A stretch of 64,000 nt of DNA from Maribacter litopenaei (GTDB lineage Bacteria > Bacteroidota > Bacteroidia > Flavobacteriales > Flavobacteriaceae), in NCBI RefSeq assembly GCF_025244665.1, contig NZ_CP104205.1, positions 1,423,001 through 1,487,000 of the forward strand, written 5' to 3'. The position numbers were made by a program, and so were the translations under genes. How positions within the stretch are numbered: the stretch's first letter is position 1; the number at the start of each line of letters is the position of its first letter. Positions 42,403 to 51,855 of this stretch are shown here, in pieces. Under the pieces are notes generated by a model. It saw only the letters and a program-made list of their open reading frames with translations, did no database searches and was not told the origin of the DNA.

Positions 42403-42671
42403 ATCGATTAGCCTAACGGTAATTGAAGTTTGCGCCATCTTCATTTTATTCCAGCCTTTTTTTAATGGGCACAGGCAACTTATAAAATGTGCATTTATTG
42501 CATAGAAAATAGGTTTTCATGTTTTCACATCAAAAAAAGGCGTTTTTACAACATACTTTTTCCTACAGGGGGTGATTTATCTAGTTTTATATCACAATTG
42601 AACGACTAATTACAATTAATTAATAACCAAAATCAGGATCCCCACCCTGTCACCTAATGAAAGTAACTAAT
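42403..42671 (+). other. AT-rich gap before the second sigma gene
   Basis: No open frame of note was seen in these 269 bases. The region must carry the promoter of the second sigma gene, but no clear TANNTTTG/TTG pair could be picked out. It does contain the run tcaaaaaaaggcg and a G-rich caggggg. Confidence 0.4.
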
Positions 42672-43253
42672 ATGGAATTACAGATTGAAGATTCAGAACT
42701 AGTAAGAGATTATATCAGCGGCGATGAAAAAGCCTTGGAGATCCTTATCCATAGACATAATCAACGTATTACAAGCTTTATTTATTCAAAAGTTTTAGAT
42801 AGGGATATCACGGAGGATATTTTTCAGGATACCTTTATTAAGGTTATTAAGACTTTAAAAAAGGGCACCTACAGTGAAGAAGGTAAGTTTTTGCCTTGGG
42901 TGATGCGTATAGCTCATAACCTTATTATAGACCACTTTAGAAAAAACAAAAGAATGCCCATGTTCGAGGGGAACGAGGATTTTAATATCTTTTCTGTAAT
43001 TGGGGATGACAAGTTAAATGCTGAAAAGCAATTGATAAAAGATCAGATCGATACTGATTTAAGGGAATTAATTGAAGAATTACCTGATGATCAAAAAGAA
43101 GTTCTTGTAATGCGTATCTACAAAGATATGAGCTTCAAGGAAATTTCAGAAAATACAGGAGTGAGCATCAATACAGCTCTTGGAAGAATGCGATATGCGC
43201 TGATCAATCTTAGAAAGATTATTGAAAAACACAATATTGTCCTTACGAATTAG
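42672..43253 (+). CDS. RNA polymerase sigma factor, sigma-70/ECF type, copy 2
   Basis: 193 residues from ATG at 42672; a longer in-frame start five codons upstream is possible, but this one aligns with copy 1. Same region 2 (DITEDIFQDTFIKVIKTL...FLPWVMRIAHNLIIDHFRK) and region 4 (LPDDQKEVLVMRIYKDMSFKEISENTG). It differs from copy 1 mostly in the N-terminus and in the linker between regions 2 and 4, suggesting that the two sigma factors have diverged somewhat. Followed 69 bases later by its own 47-aa partner gene. Confidence 0.92.
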   Translation: MELQIEDSELVRDYISGDEKALEILIHRHNQRITSFIYSKVLDRDITEDIFQDTFIKVIKTLKKGTYSEEGKFLPWVMRIAHNLIIDHFRKNKRMPMFEGNEDFNIFSVIGDDKLNAEKQLIKDQIDTDLRELIEELPDDQKEVLVMRIYKDMSFKEISENTGVSINTALGRMRYALINLRKIIEKHNIVLTN

Positions 43254-43322
43254 TCTTCTTTAAATAAGATAAACAATATTTCCTTTTGAGTTACGTTAAT
43301 TTAATGTAACAACAATGGAAAT

Positions 43323-43466
43323 ATGGAAAAAATTTACTCTAATTATCAGGAAAGAACCGAGTTTAAAAAGGTTTGCCCCAAGACAATCAATTTTTTGTTG
43401 AGTTTTTCAAAGGCATTATACGATGTCAAGTATAAGGACTTGGAGTTCGAAACTTTTTTAAACTAA
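43323..43466 (+). CDS. 47-residue protein downstream of sigma copy 2
   Basis: ATG at 43323, TAA at 43464-43466: MEKIYSNYQERTEFKKVC... ending KDLEFETFLN. Paralogue of the 47-aa protein at 42200 (same length, 20 identical positions). It lies in the same order and spacing behind its sigma gene. One Cys, no membrane segment. The conserved core is TI-FLL-(Y/F)SK-L. Confidence 0.78.
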   Translation: MEKIYSNYQERTEFKKVCPKTINFLLSFSKALYDVKYKDLEFETFLN

Positions 43467-43472
43467 AATATT

Positions 43473-43497
43473 GACCCGCTTAGCGGGTCTTTTTTTT
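43473..43497 (+). terminator. Terminator of the second sigma unit, overlapping the end of nth
   Basis: Stem gacccgc (43473-43479) pairs with gcgggtc (43483-43489), then a run of T. The minus-strand nth stop codon (43480-43482) lies in the loop, so the hairpin is shared with nth coding sequence. Confidence 0.85.
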
Positions 43498-44142
43498 ACT
43501 TAAATATTCGTCAATTACAGATTTCCTTCCAATGGTTTTGGTAATTATATCCTTTTCCAAATCCCAACCTCTTGCAGGCGAATAGTCCCTACCATACCAA
43601 ATGATTTGCAAGTGGAGGTCGTTCCATAACTCTTTGGGGAATAACCTCTTAGCATCTTTTTCAGTTTGGGCTACATTCTTTCCGTTAGAAAATCCCCAGC
43701 GGTACATCAACCTATGGATATGTGTATCCACAGGAAAGGCAGGCATACCAAATGCTTGGGAAACCACTACACTTGCAGTTTTATGGCCAACTGCGGGTAA
43801 CTCTTCTAAAAGATGAATATCCTTGGGAACTTCACCATTATATTTTTCAATCAAGATTTTTGAAAGTCCATGTATCCCTTTGGATTTCATAGGCGATAAC
43901 CCAACAGGTTTAATGATTTCCCTGATTTCCTCCACACTCATTTTTACCATTTCAAAAGGATTATCAGCCCGTTCAAAGAGAAGAGGGGTTATTTGGTTGA
44001 CCCTTACATCCGTACTTTGTGCGGACATCAATACCGCTATCAAAAGGGTGTACGGGTCTTTATGTTCCAGGGGAACCGGAATTGTTGGGTAGAGTTCCCG
44101 TAATTTGGAAATTGCAAATGATACTTTTTCCGCCTTCGTCAT
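43480..44142 (-). CDS. nth: Endonuclease III (Nth) without the iron-sulfur cluster cysteines
   Basis: 220 residues. The helix-hairpin-helix with catalytic Lys is LEELPAVGHKTASVVVS, and the catalytic Asp is in FPVDTHIHRLMYRWG. It removes oxidised pyrimidines in base excision repair. The C-terminus (WYGRDYSPARGWDLEKDIITK...) lacks the four Cys that hold the [4Fe-4S] cluster in E. coli Nth; similar cluster-less forms occur in flavobacteria as far as I recall. Intact frame. Confidence 0.9.
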   Translation of the reverse strand: MTKAEKVSFAISKLRELYPTIPVPLEHKDPYTLLIAVLMSAQSTDVRVNQITPLLFERADNPFEMVKMSVEEIREIIKPVGLSPMKSKGIHGLSKILIEKYNGEVPKDIHLLEELPAVGHKTASVVVSQAFGMPAFPVDTHIHRLMYRWGFSNGKNVAQTEKDAKRLFPKELWNDLHLQIIWYGRDYSPARGWDLEKDIITKTIGRKSVIDEYLSKKKTR

Positions 44143-44194
44143 TTTTGTTTAATTTTATAAAAATAATATTGAACAAAATATAAGATAATTGACT

Positions 44195-44647
44195 ATGAAA
44201 ACACTAAAAGAGGGGGATAAAGTTCCCGAATTTTCTGCCAAGGATCAAGATGGCAATACTATTAATTTATCTGATTATAGCGGAAAGAAGTTGATTGTTT
44301 TTTTCTATCCAAAGGCAAACACTCCTGGTTGTACTGCGGAAGCATGTAACTTAAGGGATAACTACAAATCATTGCAAGATGCTGGTTATGAGTTGCTAGG
44401 GGTAAGCGCGGATTCACAAAAAAAGCAGTCGAATTTTAAAAACAAATATGAATTTCCATTTCCCTTACTTGCAGATGAAGACCATACCGTCTTAAATATT
44501 TTTGGCGTTTGGGATCCGAAGAAATTTATGGGCAGGGAATACGATGGAATACACAGAAAAACTTTTGTTATAAACGAAGAAGGCAAAGTTTCCAAGGTTA
44601 TAGATAAAGTAAAGACTAAAGATCACGCCTCCCAATTGTTAGATTAA
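44195..44647 (+). CDS. bcp: Thioredoxin-dependent peroxiredoxin (Bcp/PrxQ)
   Basis: 150 residues from ATG at 44195 (an upstream TTG is in frame but unneeded). The peroxidatic Cys is in NTPGCTAEACNLRD together with the resolving Cys five residues later, which is the PrxQ pattern; the fold is thioredoxin-like with KEGDKVPEFSAKDQDG. It reduces peroxides in the cytoplasm using thioredoxin. Intact; the start is about 50 bases from the divergent nth start. Confidence 0.92.
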   Translation: MKTLKEGDKVPEFSAKDQDGNTINLSDYSGKKLIVFFYPKANTPGCTAEACNLRDNYKSLQDAGYELLGVSADSQKKQSNFKNKYEFPFPLLADEDHTVLNIFGVWDPKKFMGREYDGIHRKTFVINEEGKVSKVIDKVKTKDHASQLLD

Positions 44648-44651
44648 AATA

Positions 44652-44679
44652 TGCCCCCTAATAGGGGGTTATTTTTTTT
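44652..44679 (+). terminator. Probable terminator of bcp
   Basis: Stem ccccc (44654-44658) pairs with ggggg (44664-44668), with loop taata, followed by ttattttttttc. The stem is short, and its 3' part overlaps the 3' end of the opposing gene. Confidence 0.6.
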
Positions 44680-46148
44680 CTATTTCCTTTTCAATTTCTT
44701 CAGGTTTCGATAGTCCTTTTTTGTTGAATAGGTTTTTTTCCTTTATTATTTCTGCAATTCCTTCCGGTAGCATTTCTTCCCAACCATCTTCACCGTTCAT
44801 GATTTTTCTCAATACATCCCTGGAGAAAATATCCATGATTTCGGGCTCATAGTCAATAATGTCCATGACCTTACCATTGTATTTGAAGAACTTGTAAAGC
44901 TCCTTCATTCTTGGATGAACTTTTACATTGTTACTGGTCATTACTTGGCCAGTATCCGGATTTTTCATAGGATAGAGGTATACTTGAAGATCCTTGAAGA
45001 ACAATTTACCAAAGGCTTCCAATATGCCCCCACTTAAGTGGCGATAGTATTTCTCATCAAAAATATCCACAAGGTTGTTAACCCCCATGGTAAGTCCGAT
45101 TCTGTTCTTGGTATAATTATTAAAATATTCTACCAATTTATAGTATTCCTGAAACTTGGAAATCATTACACAGTGTCCTAAAGAGCATAATAACTCTGCC
45201 CTGTCCATAAAGTCTTCTTCATCAATTTCTCCGGAAGCCTTTAGGTTGGATAATGTAATTTCAAAAATGACAATGCTGTTTTCCTGATCCACTTGGGGGT
45301 CTCGGACAAAAATGTCATAGGATTTATGGAACATATCCATGTTGACCTTGGTAACCGGCCTAAAACTTCCCCTGAGTGCTAAAATGTTTTTCTTGTAAAG
45401 AACGGCCGCTGGCAATAGGTTGTTACCATCCAGATCGAACATTACGGCGTCGGTCATATCGTTTCTGATCAATTGAAGGCTCATAAGCCTATTATCTACC
45501 TCCTTAAAATTAGGGCGGAAAAATTGATCATATCTATTTCCAAGGTATCCTTATCTATATGGTCATATAGATATTTCAACATTTTCTTTGGCTTATGGTA
45601 CTTATAGAAGGCACCATAAATAAGGTTAACACCTAAAATGCCAAGCGTCTCTTGCTGAAGCCTGGCTTCGTTCTGCTTAAATCGAACGTGCAATACTATT
45701 TCATCGTATTCCTTACGGGTAGGGTCAAGTTGATACCGGATACCAACCCAGCCATGTCCTTTGTAACGTTTTGAAAAATCTATGGTCGCAACGGTATTGG
45801 CATAGGAAAAGAAAACCCTATTGGGGTGGGCCTCACGACTGATTCTTTCTTCCATGAGTTGCATCTCATACTTGAGCATGGTTTTTAATCGTGCCTGACT
45901 TACATAACGTCCGTCCGATTCTACACCATAGATTGCATCACTAAAATCCTTGTCATAGGCGCTCATGGCCTTCGCTATCGTTCCTGATGCACCACCGAGA
46001 CCGAAAGAAATGTCTCGGCTGTCTCCTGTCCGGCTCCAATCTCGGCAAAAGTGCCATATATATCGGGATTCAGGTTTATTCGTAAAGTTTTGGCTTTGAT
46101 CGATGGGATATTCTCGAAAACACTTTCTCTCTTTAAAACTGAGGCCAT
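44669..46148 (-). CDS. Conserved cytoplasmic protein of Bacteroidota, about 490 aa, function unknown, three frameshifts
   Basis: Assembling the frames from ATG at 46148 gives about 493 residues starting MASVLKRESVFENIPSIKAK and containing INLNPDIYGTFAEIGAGQET, GGASGTIAKAMSAYDKDFSDAIYG, FSYANTVATIDF, LGVNLIYGAFYKYHKPKK, NILALRGSFRPVTKVNMDM and RMKELYKFFKYNGKVMDIIDYEP. There is no signal peptide. I recognise it as a well-conserved family in flavobacteria that is frequently carried under misleading names; no motif lets me propose a reaction. Frame breaks at 46014-46018 and 45995-45999 (CTCGG and CCGAG) and 45516-45519 (GCGG) all fall at expected CCGGA/TCCGG. Confidence 0.8.
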
Positions 46149-46315
46149 TCTAGTAGTTTATTTCAACAAAGTTATAAAGAAAGGGCAACCTAATAGCCAA
46201 TAGAATTAAAAAATTCCCGATTGTGATATTAATTACTCTTTAAAGATTCAATTGGAATTAACCTAATTTACATATGGGCCTTTCTTTTCTTAAATAAGGA
46301 GTAAATTTGAGGTCT

Positions 46316-47091
46316 ATGGAAGAAGGCTTAAGGATTACTTTTCTTGGAACGGGTACATCGCAAGGAATACCAATTATTGGTAGTTCACATCCCGTCTGTT
46401 TAAGTGAGGATTCTAGGGATAAAAGGCTTAGGGTTTCCGTACTTCTTTCCTGGGGAGCCTATAATTTTGTAATTGACTGCGGTCCGGATTTTAGGCAACA
46501 AATGTTAACAAATCAGGTAAATAGGTTGGATGGGATTCTATTTACACATGAACATTCAGATCATACAGCTGGTATAGATGACATTCGACCTTTTTTTTCA
46601 GGCAGGGCGACATTCCCATTTATGCCCATAAAAGGGTGGTAAAATCATTGAAAAGACGTTTTGATTATATATTTCAGGAAAAAGATCGGTACCCAGGCGC
46701 TCCGTCCGTAGCGATCAATTATGTAGAAAAAGATAAAAATTTTGAAATAGGTGACCGGTTGGTAACCCCAATTCAGGTAATGCATAATCGGCTAAAGGTT
46801 TTTGGATATCGCATTGGAGGCTTTACCTATTTGACTGATGTTAAATCAGTTGAGGAGGAGGAATTCGAAAAAATTGTGGGCACTAAGGTATTGGTAGTGA
46901 ATGCCTTGCGCATAGAGCCCCATCATTCCCATTTTAATTTAGAAGAGGCACTGACCTTTGTTGAAAGAGTAAAACCGCAAAGGGCCTATTTTACCCATAT
47001 CAGCCATCTGCTGGGATTTCATGCCGAAGTTGAAAAGAGTCTTCCGGAAAATGTACATTTGGCCCATGATAATCTTAGCATATCATTATAA
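46316..47091 (+). CDS. MBL-fold hydrolase (PhnP-like phosphodiesterase), one frameshift
   Basis: About 259 residues from ATG at 46316. The first half ends in the zinc motif FTHEHSDHTAGIDD; the second half carries VVNALRIEPHHSHFNLEEAL, YFTHISHLLGFH and further ligands. Members act as 1,2-cyclic phosphate phosphodiesterases (PhnP) or related hydrolases. The frame is lost in a run of eight T at 46591-46598 where nine are expected; repair gives RPFFFRQGDIPIYAHKRVVKSL. This is a homopolymer error rather than a CCGG-type one. A TAAATTTG element overlaps 46302-46309 just before the ATG. Confidence 0.82.
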
Positions 47092-47094
47092 CAC

Positions 47095-47613
47095 ATGAAA
47101 AAGAACATCTATCTATACCTATTTATTTTTACTGCTTTGATATGTTTATACCTGGCCGTAAGTGGAAGTAAAATGTCCACTGCTAGCAACAGTAGAATTC
47201 AAAGTTTGGAGAACAAGGTCGATGCTTTGAAGGATTCCCTACAGCAATCGGAATTAAGAGCTTTGGAAATGCAGTATTTTTCTTTGGAGAACAATGATGA
47301 TGCCTTGGCCTACTATGACCATTTGGAGCTTGAAAACCCAACCAGGTACATTTCAGACAAATTATTGGAAACGAATGAGTCCAAGGGAGATAATCCACTG
47401 GTGCCTTATGAGGGCATGGAGAACGACTTTAAGATAAATAAAATTAAGATACTCAACCATAAATGGATTTTGGCCGATTTTTCTGATGGTAAATATTGGG
47501 GGGAAATTTTGATCCGTTATGAACTAAAGGATGATTTGGGTGTTGACTTTACACTAATGGACCATCTTTTATATACCGAAGTAACTAACGGTTGGCTATC
47601 AACCACTTTTTAA
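47095..47613 (+). CDS. Membrane-anchored protein with short coiled coil, unknown function
   Basis: 172 residues: a single N-terminal membrane segment (IYLYLFIFTALICLYLAVSGS), a short coiled coil (RIQSLENKVDALKDSLQQSE), then a compact soluble domain with FSDGKYWGEILIRYEL. It starts four bases after the MBL gene stop, so cotranscribed. Similar small proteins follow this gene in other flavobacteria as far as I can recall; no role is known. It ends inside the 3' end of the convergent esterase gene. Confidence 0.65.
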   Translation: MKKNIYLYLFIFTALICLYLAVSGSKMSTASNSRIQSLENKVDALKDSLQQSELRALEMQYFSLENNDDALAYYDHLELENPTRYISDKLLETNESKGDNPLVPYEGMENDFKINKIKILNHKWILADFSDGKYWGEILIRYELKDDLGVDFTLMDHLLYTEVTNGWLSTTF

Positions 47614-48244
47614 ACGAGTAAAAATTCGGGGTGCTACCCCATGCCCAACGGGGAACTCTTCAAAAATATTACTAACACCTAATTTATCCAGGATTTTTGG
47701 GGCTTTTTGTGCCCATTCCATGGGGATTACTTGGTCTACCTGTCCGTGAGAGGCATAGATTTTCAATGAATCAAAATTGTTATTGGCATAACCTTTCTTT
47801 AGAATTCTTTCATTGATATAACCGCTAAGGGCTACGACCCTTTTAATTTTTTCAGGGTAGGAGAGTGCAACCGCATAACTGAGAATAGTACCTTGGCTAA
47901 AACCAAGTAACGTAACATCTTTACTGGTCAAGTTGATAGGTGTTACAGGCCTCTTCTATAAAGGAGACAATTTTATCTCGGGATTCAATGGCTTGCTGAT
48001 CATCACTCCATTTCCCTTGTTCATTATCAAAATGAATGGCATACCATGCATAACCAAAAGGTTGCAGTGTATATGGCGCCCTTACCGAAATAATACAATA
48101 CTCGTGGGGCAATTCATCGGCAAATGAATAAAGGTCCTCCTCATTGCTTCCGTAGCCATGTAACATAAATAGCACCGGAGCTTTACCCTGTCTAATTGAG
48201 GAAGGTCTAATGATATGTTCTAAGGATAGGGGAGCAGTGGTCAT
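47585..48244 (-). CDS. Alpha/beta hydrolase, phospholipase/carboxylesterase family, two frameshifts
   Basis: About 220 residues. The nucleophile Ser is in LLGFSQGTILSYA, the Asp in ASHGQVDQVIP and the His in EFPVGHGVAP, with HGYGSNEEDLYSFAD near the oxyanion hole. Cytoplasmic, short-chain esterase or lysophospholipase expected. Frame breaks occur near 47925-47935 (one extra base; repaired QLTSKDVTLLGFSQG) and at 47626-47629 (TTCGGGG for TTCCGGGG), after which the C-terminus becomes APRNFYSFKKWLIANR and the stop is at 47585. That end overlaps the opposite gene by 29 bases. Confidence 0.83.
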
Positions 48245-48247
48245 GTC

Positions 48248-48574
48248 TTATTGAATAAATGTAAACCATTTTTGAAAATGGGTTCCCAGTAAAGGTACAA
48301 GTTGTTTCTTGTTATTTAGTGCGCCTAAAAAACCATAGAACCAAAGTGCCGGATAACAGATGTAAAGTCCGTAAAGGCCATATTGGTTGTACCAAACACT
48401 GGAAAACAGGGCAAAGGCATGAAATAGAAGATGAATACCAAAAGCTTGGCGTGTATGAAAGCGGGCATAATCATGTTTGGGTTCCGCATTCATGGTAATG
48501 GCTATAATGGCTCCCACCAAGGTCAAATAAGCAATAATTGCCGTATTTTTTCCCTCTATTGTTTTTTCGGCCAT
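48248..48574 (-). CDS. Small multi-pass membrane protein (DUF4870-like)
   Basis: 108 residues with three or four hydrophobic segments (IIAYLTLVGAIIAITMN, FGIHLLFHAFALFSSVW, YGLYICYPALWFYGFLGAL) and the conserved-looking HDYARFHTRQAFG. This pattern is like the DUF4870/TIM-barrel-unrelated small membrane family found in many bacteria. It sits between the esterase and the dihydroorotase-like gene with gaps of only a few bases. Confidence 0.7.
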   Translation of the reverse strand: MAEKTIEGKNTAIIAYLTLVGAIIAITMNAEPKHDYARFHTRQAFGIHLLFHAFALFSSVWYNQYGLYGLYICYPALWFYGFLGALNNKKQLVPLLGTHFQKWFTFIQ

Positions 48575-48579
48575 ACTAT

Positions 48580-49839
48580 TTAGTCGTTTAAGTACACTTG
48601 GTCATTAGCAATAGTGCCCAACACTTTCCCCTTTAACATATGGTTCAGAAATAGGCTGTTTTTAGAGCTACTGGTGATATGGGCTTCGGTAAAGGTATAT
48701 TCGACAGTTGGGTCGAAAAATGTCAAATTAGCTTTGACACCCTCTTTCATTTCAGGAACTTCAATACCAAAGGTTTTCCTTCCACGGGTTAGCATATCTA
48801 TGGTTTCCTCCGTTGAAAAAAGTTGGTTCAATGCCCCGAAACTACTTTCGAGACCAATGGTACCATATTCAGCGTGGTCAAATTCCACTTTTTTAAGTTC
48901 AATATTTAAGGGTGTATGGTCTGAAGTCACAAAGTCTATGATCCCATTTTTAACCCCCTTAATTAGTTCCTTTGCATCCTTGGAAGTTCTTAAAGGTGGC
49001 AATACCTTGAAATTAGTCTCAAAATCCTCCAATACCTCGTCCGTCTTAAATATATTATGAATCGCTACACTGCAGGTTACATTAAGGCCCTTTTTCTTGG
49101 CGGCTGCTATAAGTTTTACAGAATCAGCCGTACTTACTGTAGGAATGTGCAGTTTGCCACCGGTGTATTCCAAAATAAAAAGATCCCTTGATACCTGAAG
49201 TTCTTCGGCCATGGACGGTATTCCTTTTAGTCCCAGCTTTGTGCTTGTAACTCCCTCGTTTACGATTCCTTTTCCAGCGATTTGATGGTCCAATGGAAAA
49301 GAAAGAATCATACCGTTGAAGTTTTGTGCGTATTGTAGAGCGATTTTTAGCAGATTGGCGTTGGCAACGGCTTGTTTAAAATCGTAGAATCCTACCGCTC
49401 CAGCATTTCTCATGTCATAAAGTTCAGCCAATGTTTCGCCCTTGCCGCCAACTGTCAGGTTTCCTAGTGGATGTAGATTGGTAACCTCGCCTTTGCCGGC
49501 ATTTTTCAAGAAAACGATATCTGAACTGCTATCGGGAAGCGGAAGACTATTCGGATTTAAAATAACATCCGTAAACCCACTTCTTGCTGATGTCCGAAGA
49601 CCATTTTCAATAGTTTCCCTTTCCTCATAACCAGGTTCGCCAAAACTTACTCCGGTATCTATCCAACCCAAGGAAACATGTAGATTCTTGTTTTCAATGA
49701 TTTTTGTCTTCGGCGGTGCATCTATAGATGTGCTAATTTTTTCTATAATGCCGTTCTTAATTAAAATATCTCTCTTCTTAAGATGAATTTCCTTGGTTGC
49801 CCCATTTACAATCTTTGCCGATTTTAGAAGTATGTTCAT
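48580..49839 (-). CDS. Dihydroorotase-like protein lacking key metal ligands (PyrX-like)
   Basis: 419 residues of the amidohydrolase fold in the class I dihydroorotase family. Where active enzymes have a HxH followed by REPG, this protein reads LGWIDTGVSFGEPGYE, losing both His; the later HVST is TVST (LHIPTVSTAD), and the His of SDHAPH is SDHTPL. Thus the binuclear metal site is probably absent, as in the non-catalytic PyrX that assembles with aspartate carbamoyltransferase. Automatic annotation would call it PyrC. It lies in an operon-like row with BatA-VWA upstream and the DUF4870-like gene downstream. Intact. Confidence 0.82.
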   Translation of the reverse strand: MNILLKSAKIVNGATKEIHLKKRDILIKNGIIEKISTSIDAPPKTKIIENKNLHVSLGWIDTGVSFGEPGYEERETIENGLRTSARSGFTDVILNPNSLPLPDSSSDIVFLKNAGKGEVTNLHPLGNLTVGGKGETLAELYDMRNAGAVGFYDFKQAVANANLLKIALQYAQNFNGMILSFPLDHQIAGKGIVNEGVTSTKLGLKGIPSMAEELQVSRDLFILEYTGGKLHIPTVSTADSVKLIAAAKKKGLNVTCSVAIHNIFKTDEVLEDFETNFKVLPPLRTSKDAKELIKGVKNGIIDFVTSDHTPLNIELKKVEFDHAEYGTIGLESSFGALNQLFSTEETIDMLTRGRKTFGIEVPEMKEGVKANLTFFDPTVEYTFTEAHITSSSKNSLFLNHMLKGKVLGTIANDQVYLND

Positions 49840-49846
49840 GTAAGAA

Positions 49847-51766
49847 TTATTTTAAGAACCTTTGAAGGATGGATTCCAATAGCACAAAAACCAGTGCTAA
49901 AATAGCAAACCATTTCCAAAATTCGTTGACGCTATTCTTTTTTTGGACATCCTCGAAAAAGTCCGAAATGGAGGCAAAAACCTTGTCGTTTTCTACTTGG
50001 CTTAAATCCATAAACCTAAGGTCGCTTTCCTTTCGGTCATAATTAAAGCTAATTTTCCCCAAAGTTTCTTCTCCATTGATTATCTGAAAAATACCATCTT
50101 CGGTAGGGTTTTCGTCAAATGTCAATTGAACTTTCTTAGGTTGTGAAATTTGTGCAGGAATAAATTCGTAGTCATCCTTTGAGATCTTTAAAATATGGTC
50201 TTTGGATAAGGAGACAGGTATTTCCAATTCTTCATAGATTCCCAGGGTTTGATACAACTTTGGCAATTTTAAACTATTGCGGGCCATGTTATAAAATGTC
50301 GGTACAATAAGGGGTGAATTCTTAAAGTTCGAATTTTCTTGGTTCAGGGCAGATGAAAAGAAATAGGAATTCTCATTGCCAACAAGAAATGGATTCCCGT
50401 TTTGAAAAGTAAGTGCTTTTTGACTCGCGGAATTTAGATTATAATAACTATTTACACCAGGATATTGAAAATTTGTTACGCGATTATTGAAGACATTTCT
50501 ATATAAAGGATGCTCAAAGGAAATGTTGGAAATAGCTGCCTCCTGCAATATGTACTGGCCATATTTTGTGTTGAAATAGGGAGAGGCAAACCTGTTGTAA
50601 GAAACAAGGTCACTATTTGGAGCCGGTATTACTACAAATGACCCTCCATTCCTAACAAAAGAGTGTATCGTGTTTTCCAATCCCCCAGGAATAGCTTCCA
50701 ATTCGTTTAAAACCATTAGGTTGAAGTCTTCTATACCACTATAATTGACCTGGCTCAATGGTGTAGCGGTAAAATCAAATTCTTCAGGGTCGTATATTCT
50801 TCTCAAAAAGCCAGTATCAATATCAGAAATGGCTAGCACTTTTATCTTTTTAGGGCTTTCTACGTTAAAATAGAATTCGTTATCATAAGGAAGTCCCATA
50901 TCTGCAATGACCAACCTACCGTCAATGGGTTCGTTTGCAGGAACCGAAAAAGTGACATCGGCGGTTGTTCCATCATTAAACGCTGCAGAGGTCTTTGCTA
51001 TCAACCGATCTCCATTGTATAGGGAAACGGCGTGCGTTTCAATGTTAACACTTGAAGATAATAAAGTGGTCAATTCAATTACCTCGTTGTCTGAATCGGA
51101 GATATAAACGGAATCGATAGAAACGTTCGTTAAGTCTTGTGGCTCTTGTTTTATAAAATATATTTCAGAATCCTGACCTATTATTGGCAAAGGTCCCAGT
51201 ATTTCCTGGAAGTCTGAAATAAGTACGGTTCTTTTAATGCTTTCTTTGTCGTTGGCAAACATAGTAGCACTTCTTAAAAGTACCTGATCCAACGTTAATT
51301 GGTTGGTACTGGGTGAGAGGTCGATCAGCTCATTTTGAATGTCCTCAATTTCCACATCTTCAAACGTCTTATCATTGGTCATCAAAGTGAAGGAATTGTT
51401 CTTAGGAACGTTCCTAATAATTTCCTGAACCATATTTTGTAATTGGGTACCATTGTCCAATTTAGCTTGCATGCTAAAGGAATTGTCCAAATAAATGACC
51501 GTTTCTTGACTTTTTAAGGCATTCTCGTTCGCACTAAATGGCTGGGCGAATGCAAAGATCAAGCCCGCAAAAATGCCCAATCTTGCCAAAAGGATAAGCC
51601 ATTTTTTTAAAACACTGCTCTTTCTCGGATTCTGAAACTACCCTTTTTAGCAGTTTTACATTGGTAAAGGGAGTTTTTTTAAAACGGCGAAGCTGGAAAA
51701 GATGAATAATTATTGGAATCGCGAGTAGCAAAAGGGCCCAAAGAAGTTCGGATATTTAAACTGCAT
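49847..51766 (-). CDS. BatA-domain/von Willebrand factor A-type membrane protein, two frameshifts
   Basis: About 640 residues. Starting at ATG 51766: MQFKYPELLWALLLLAIPIIIHLFQLRRFKKTPF, a typical BatA N-terminus with two membrane segments, then a VWA-type domain with the MIDAS pattern LDNSFSM, and long beta-rich extracytoplasmic domains, ending in a C-terminal membrane helix (FWKWFAILALVFVLLESILQRFLK). It resembles the aerotolerance Bat family, periplasmic with stress or envelope roles. Two expected CCGGA sites are corrupted: 51748-51751 (TTCGGAT) and 51624-51628 (CTCGG). Confidence 0.8.
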
Positions 51767-51855
51767 TCCTTATCGTGATTGGTCAAAGATAGGTATTTTG
51801 TTCTTAGGAGTGGATGAGGTTTTTTATTCTTCCATTAGAAATTTGTAGGGAAAAA

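Noticed and set aside
46302-46309. TAAATTTG element just before the MBL gene ATG at 46316
   Set aside because: Fits TANNTTTG, but lies so close to the ATG that the mRNA would be leaderless, and no -33 element is present. Not counted as a promoter.
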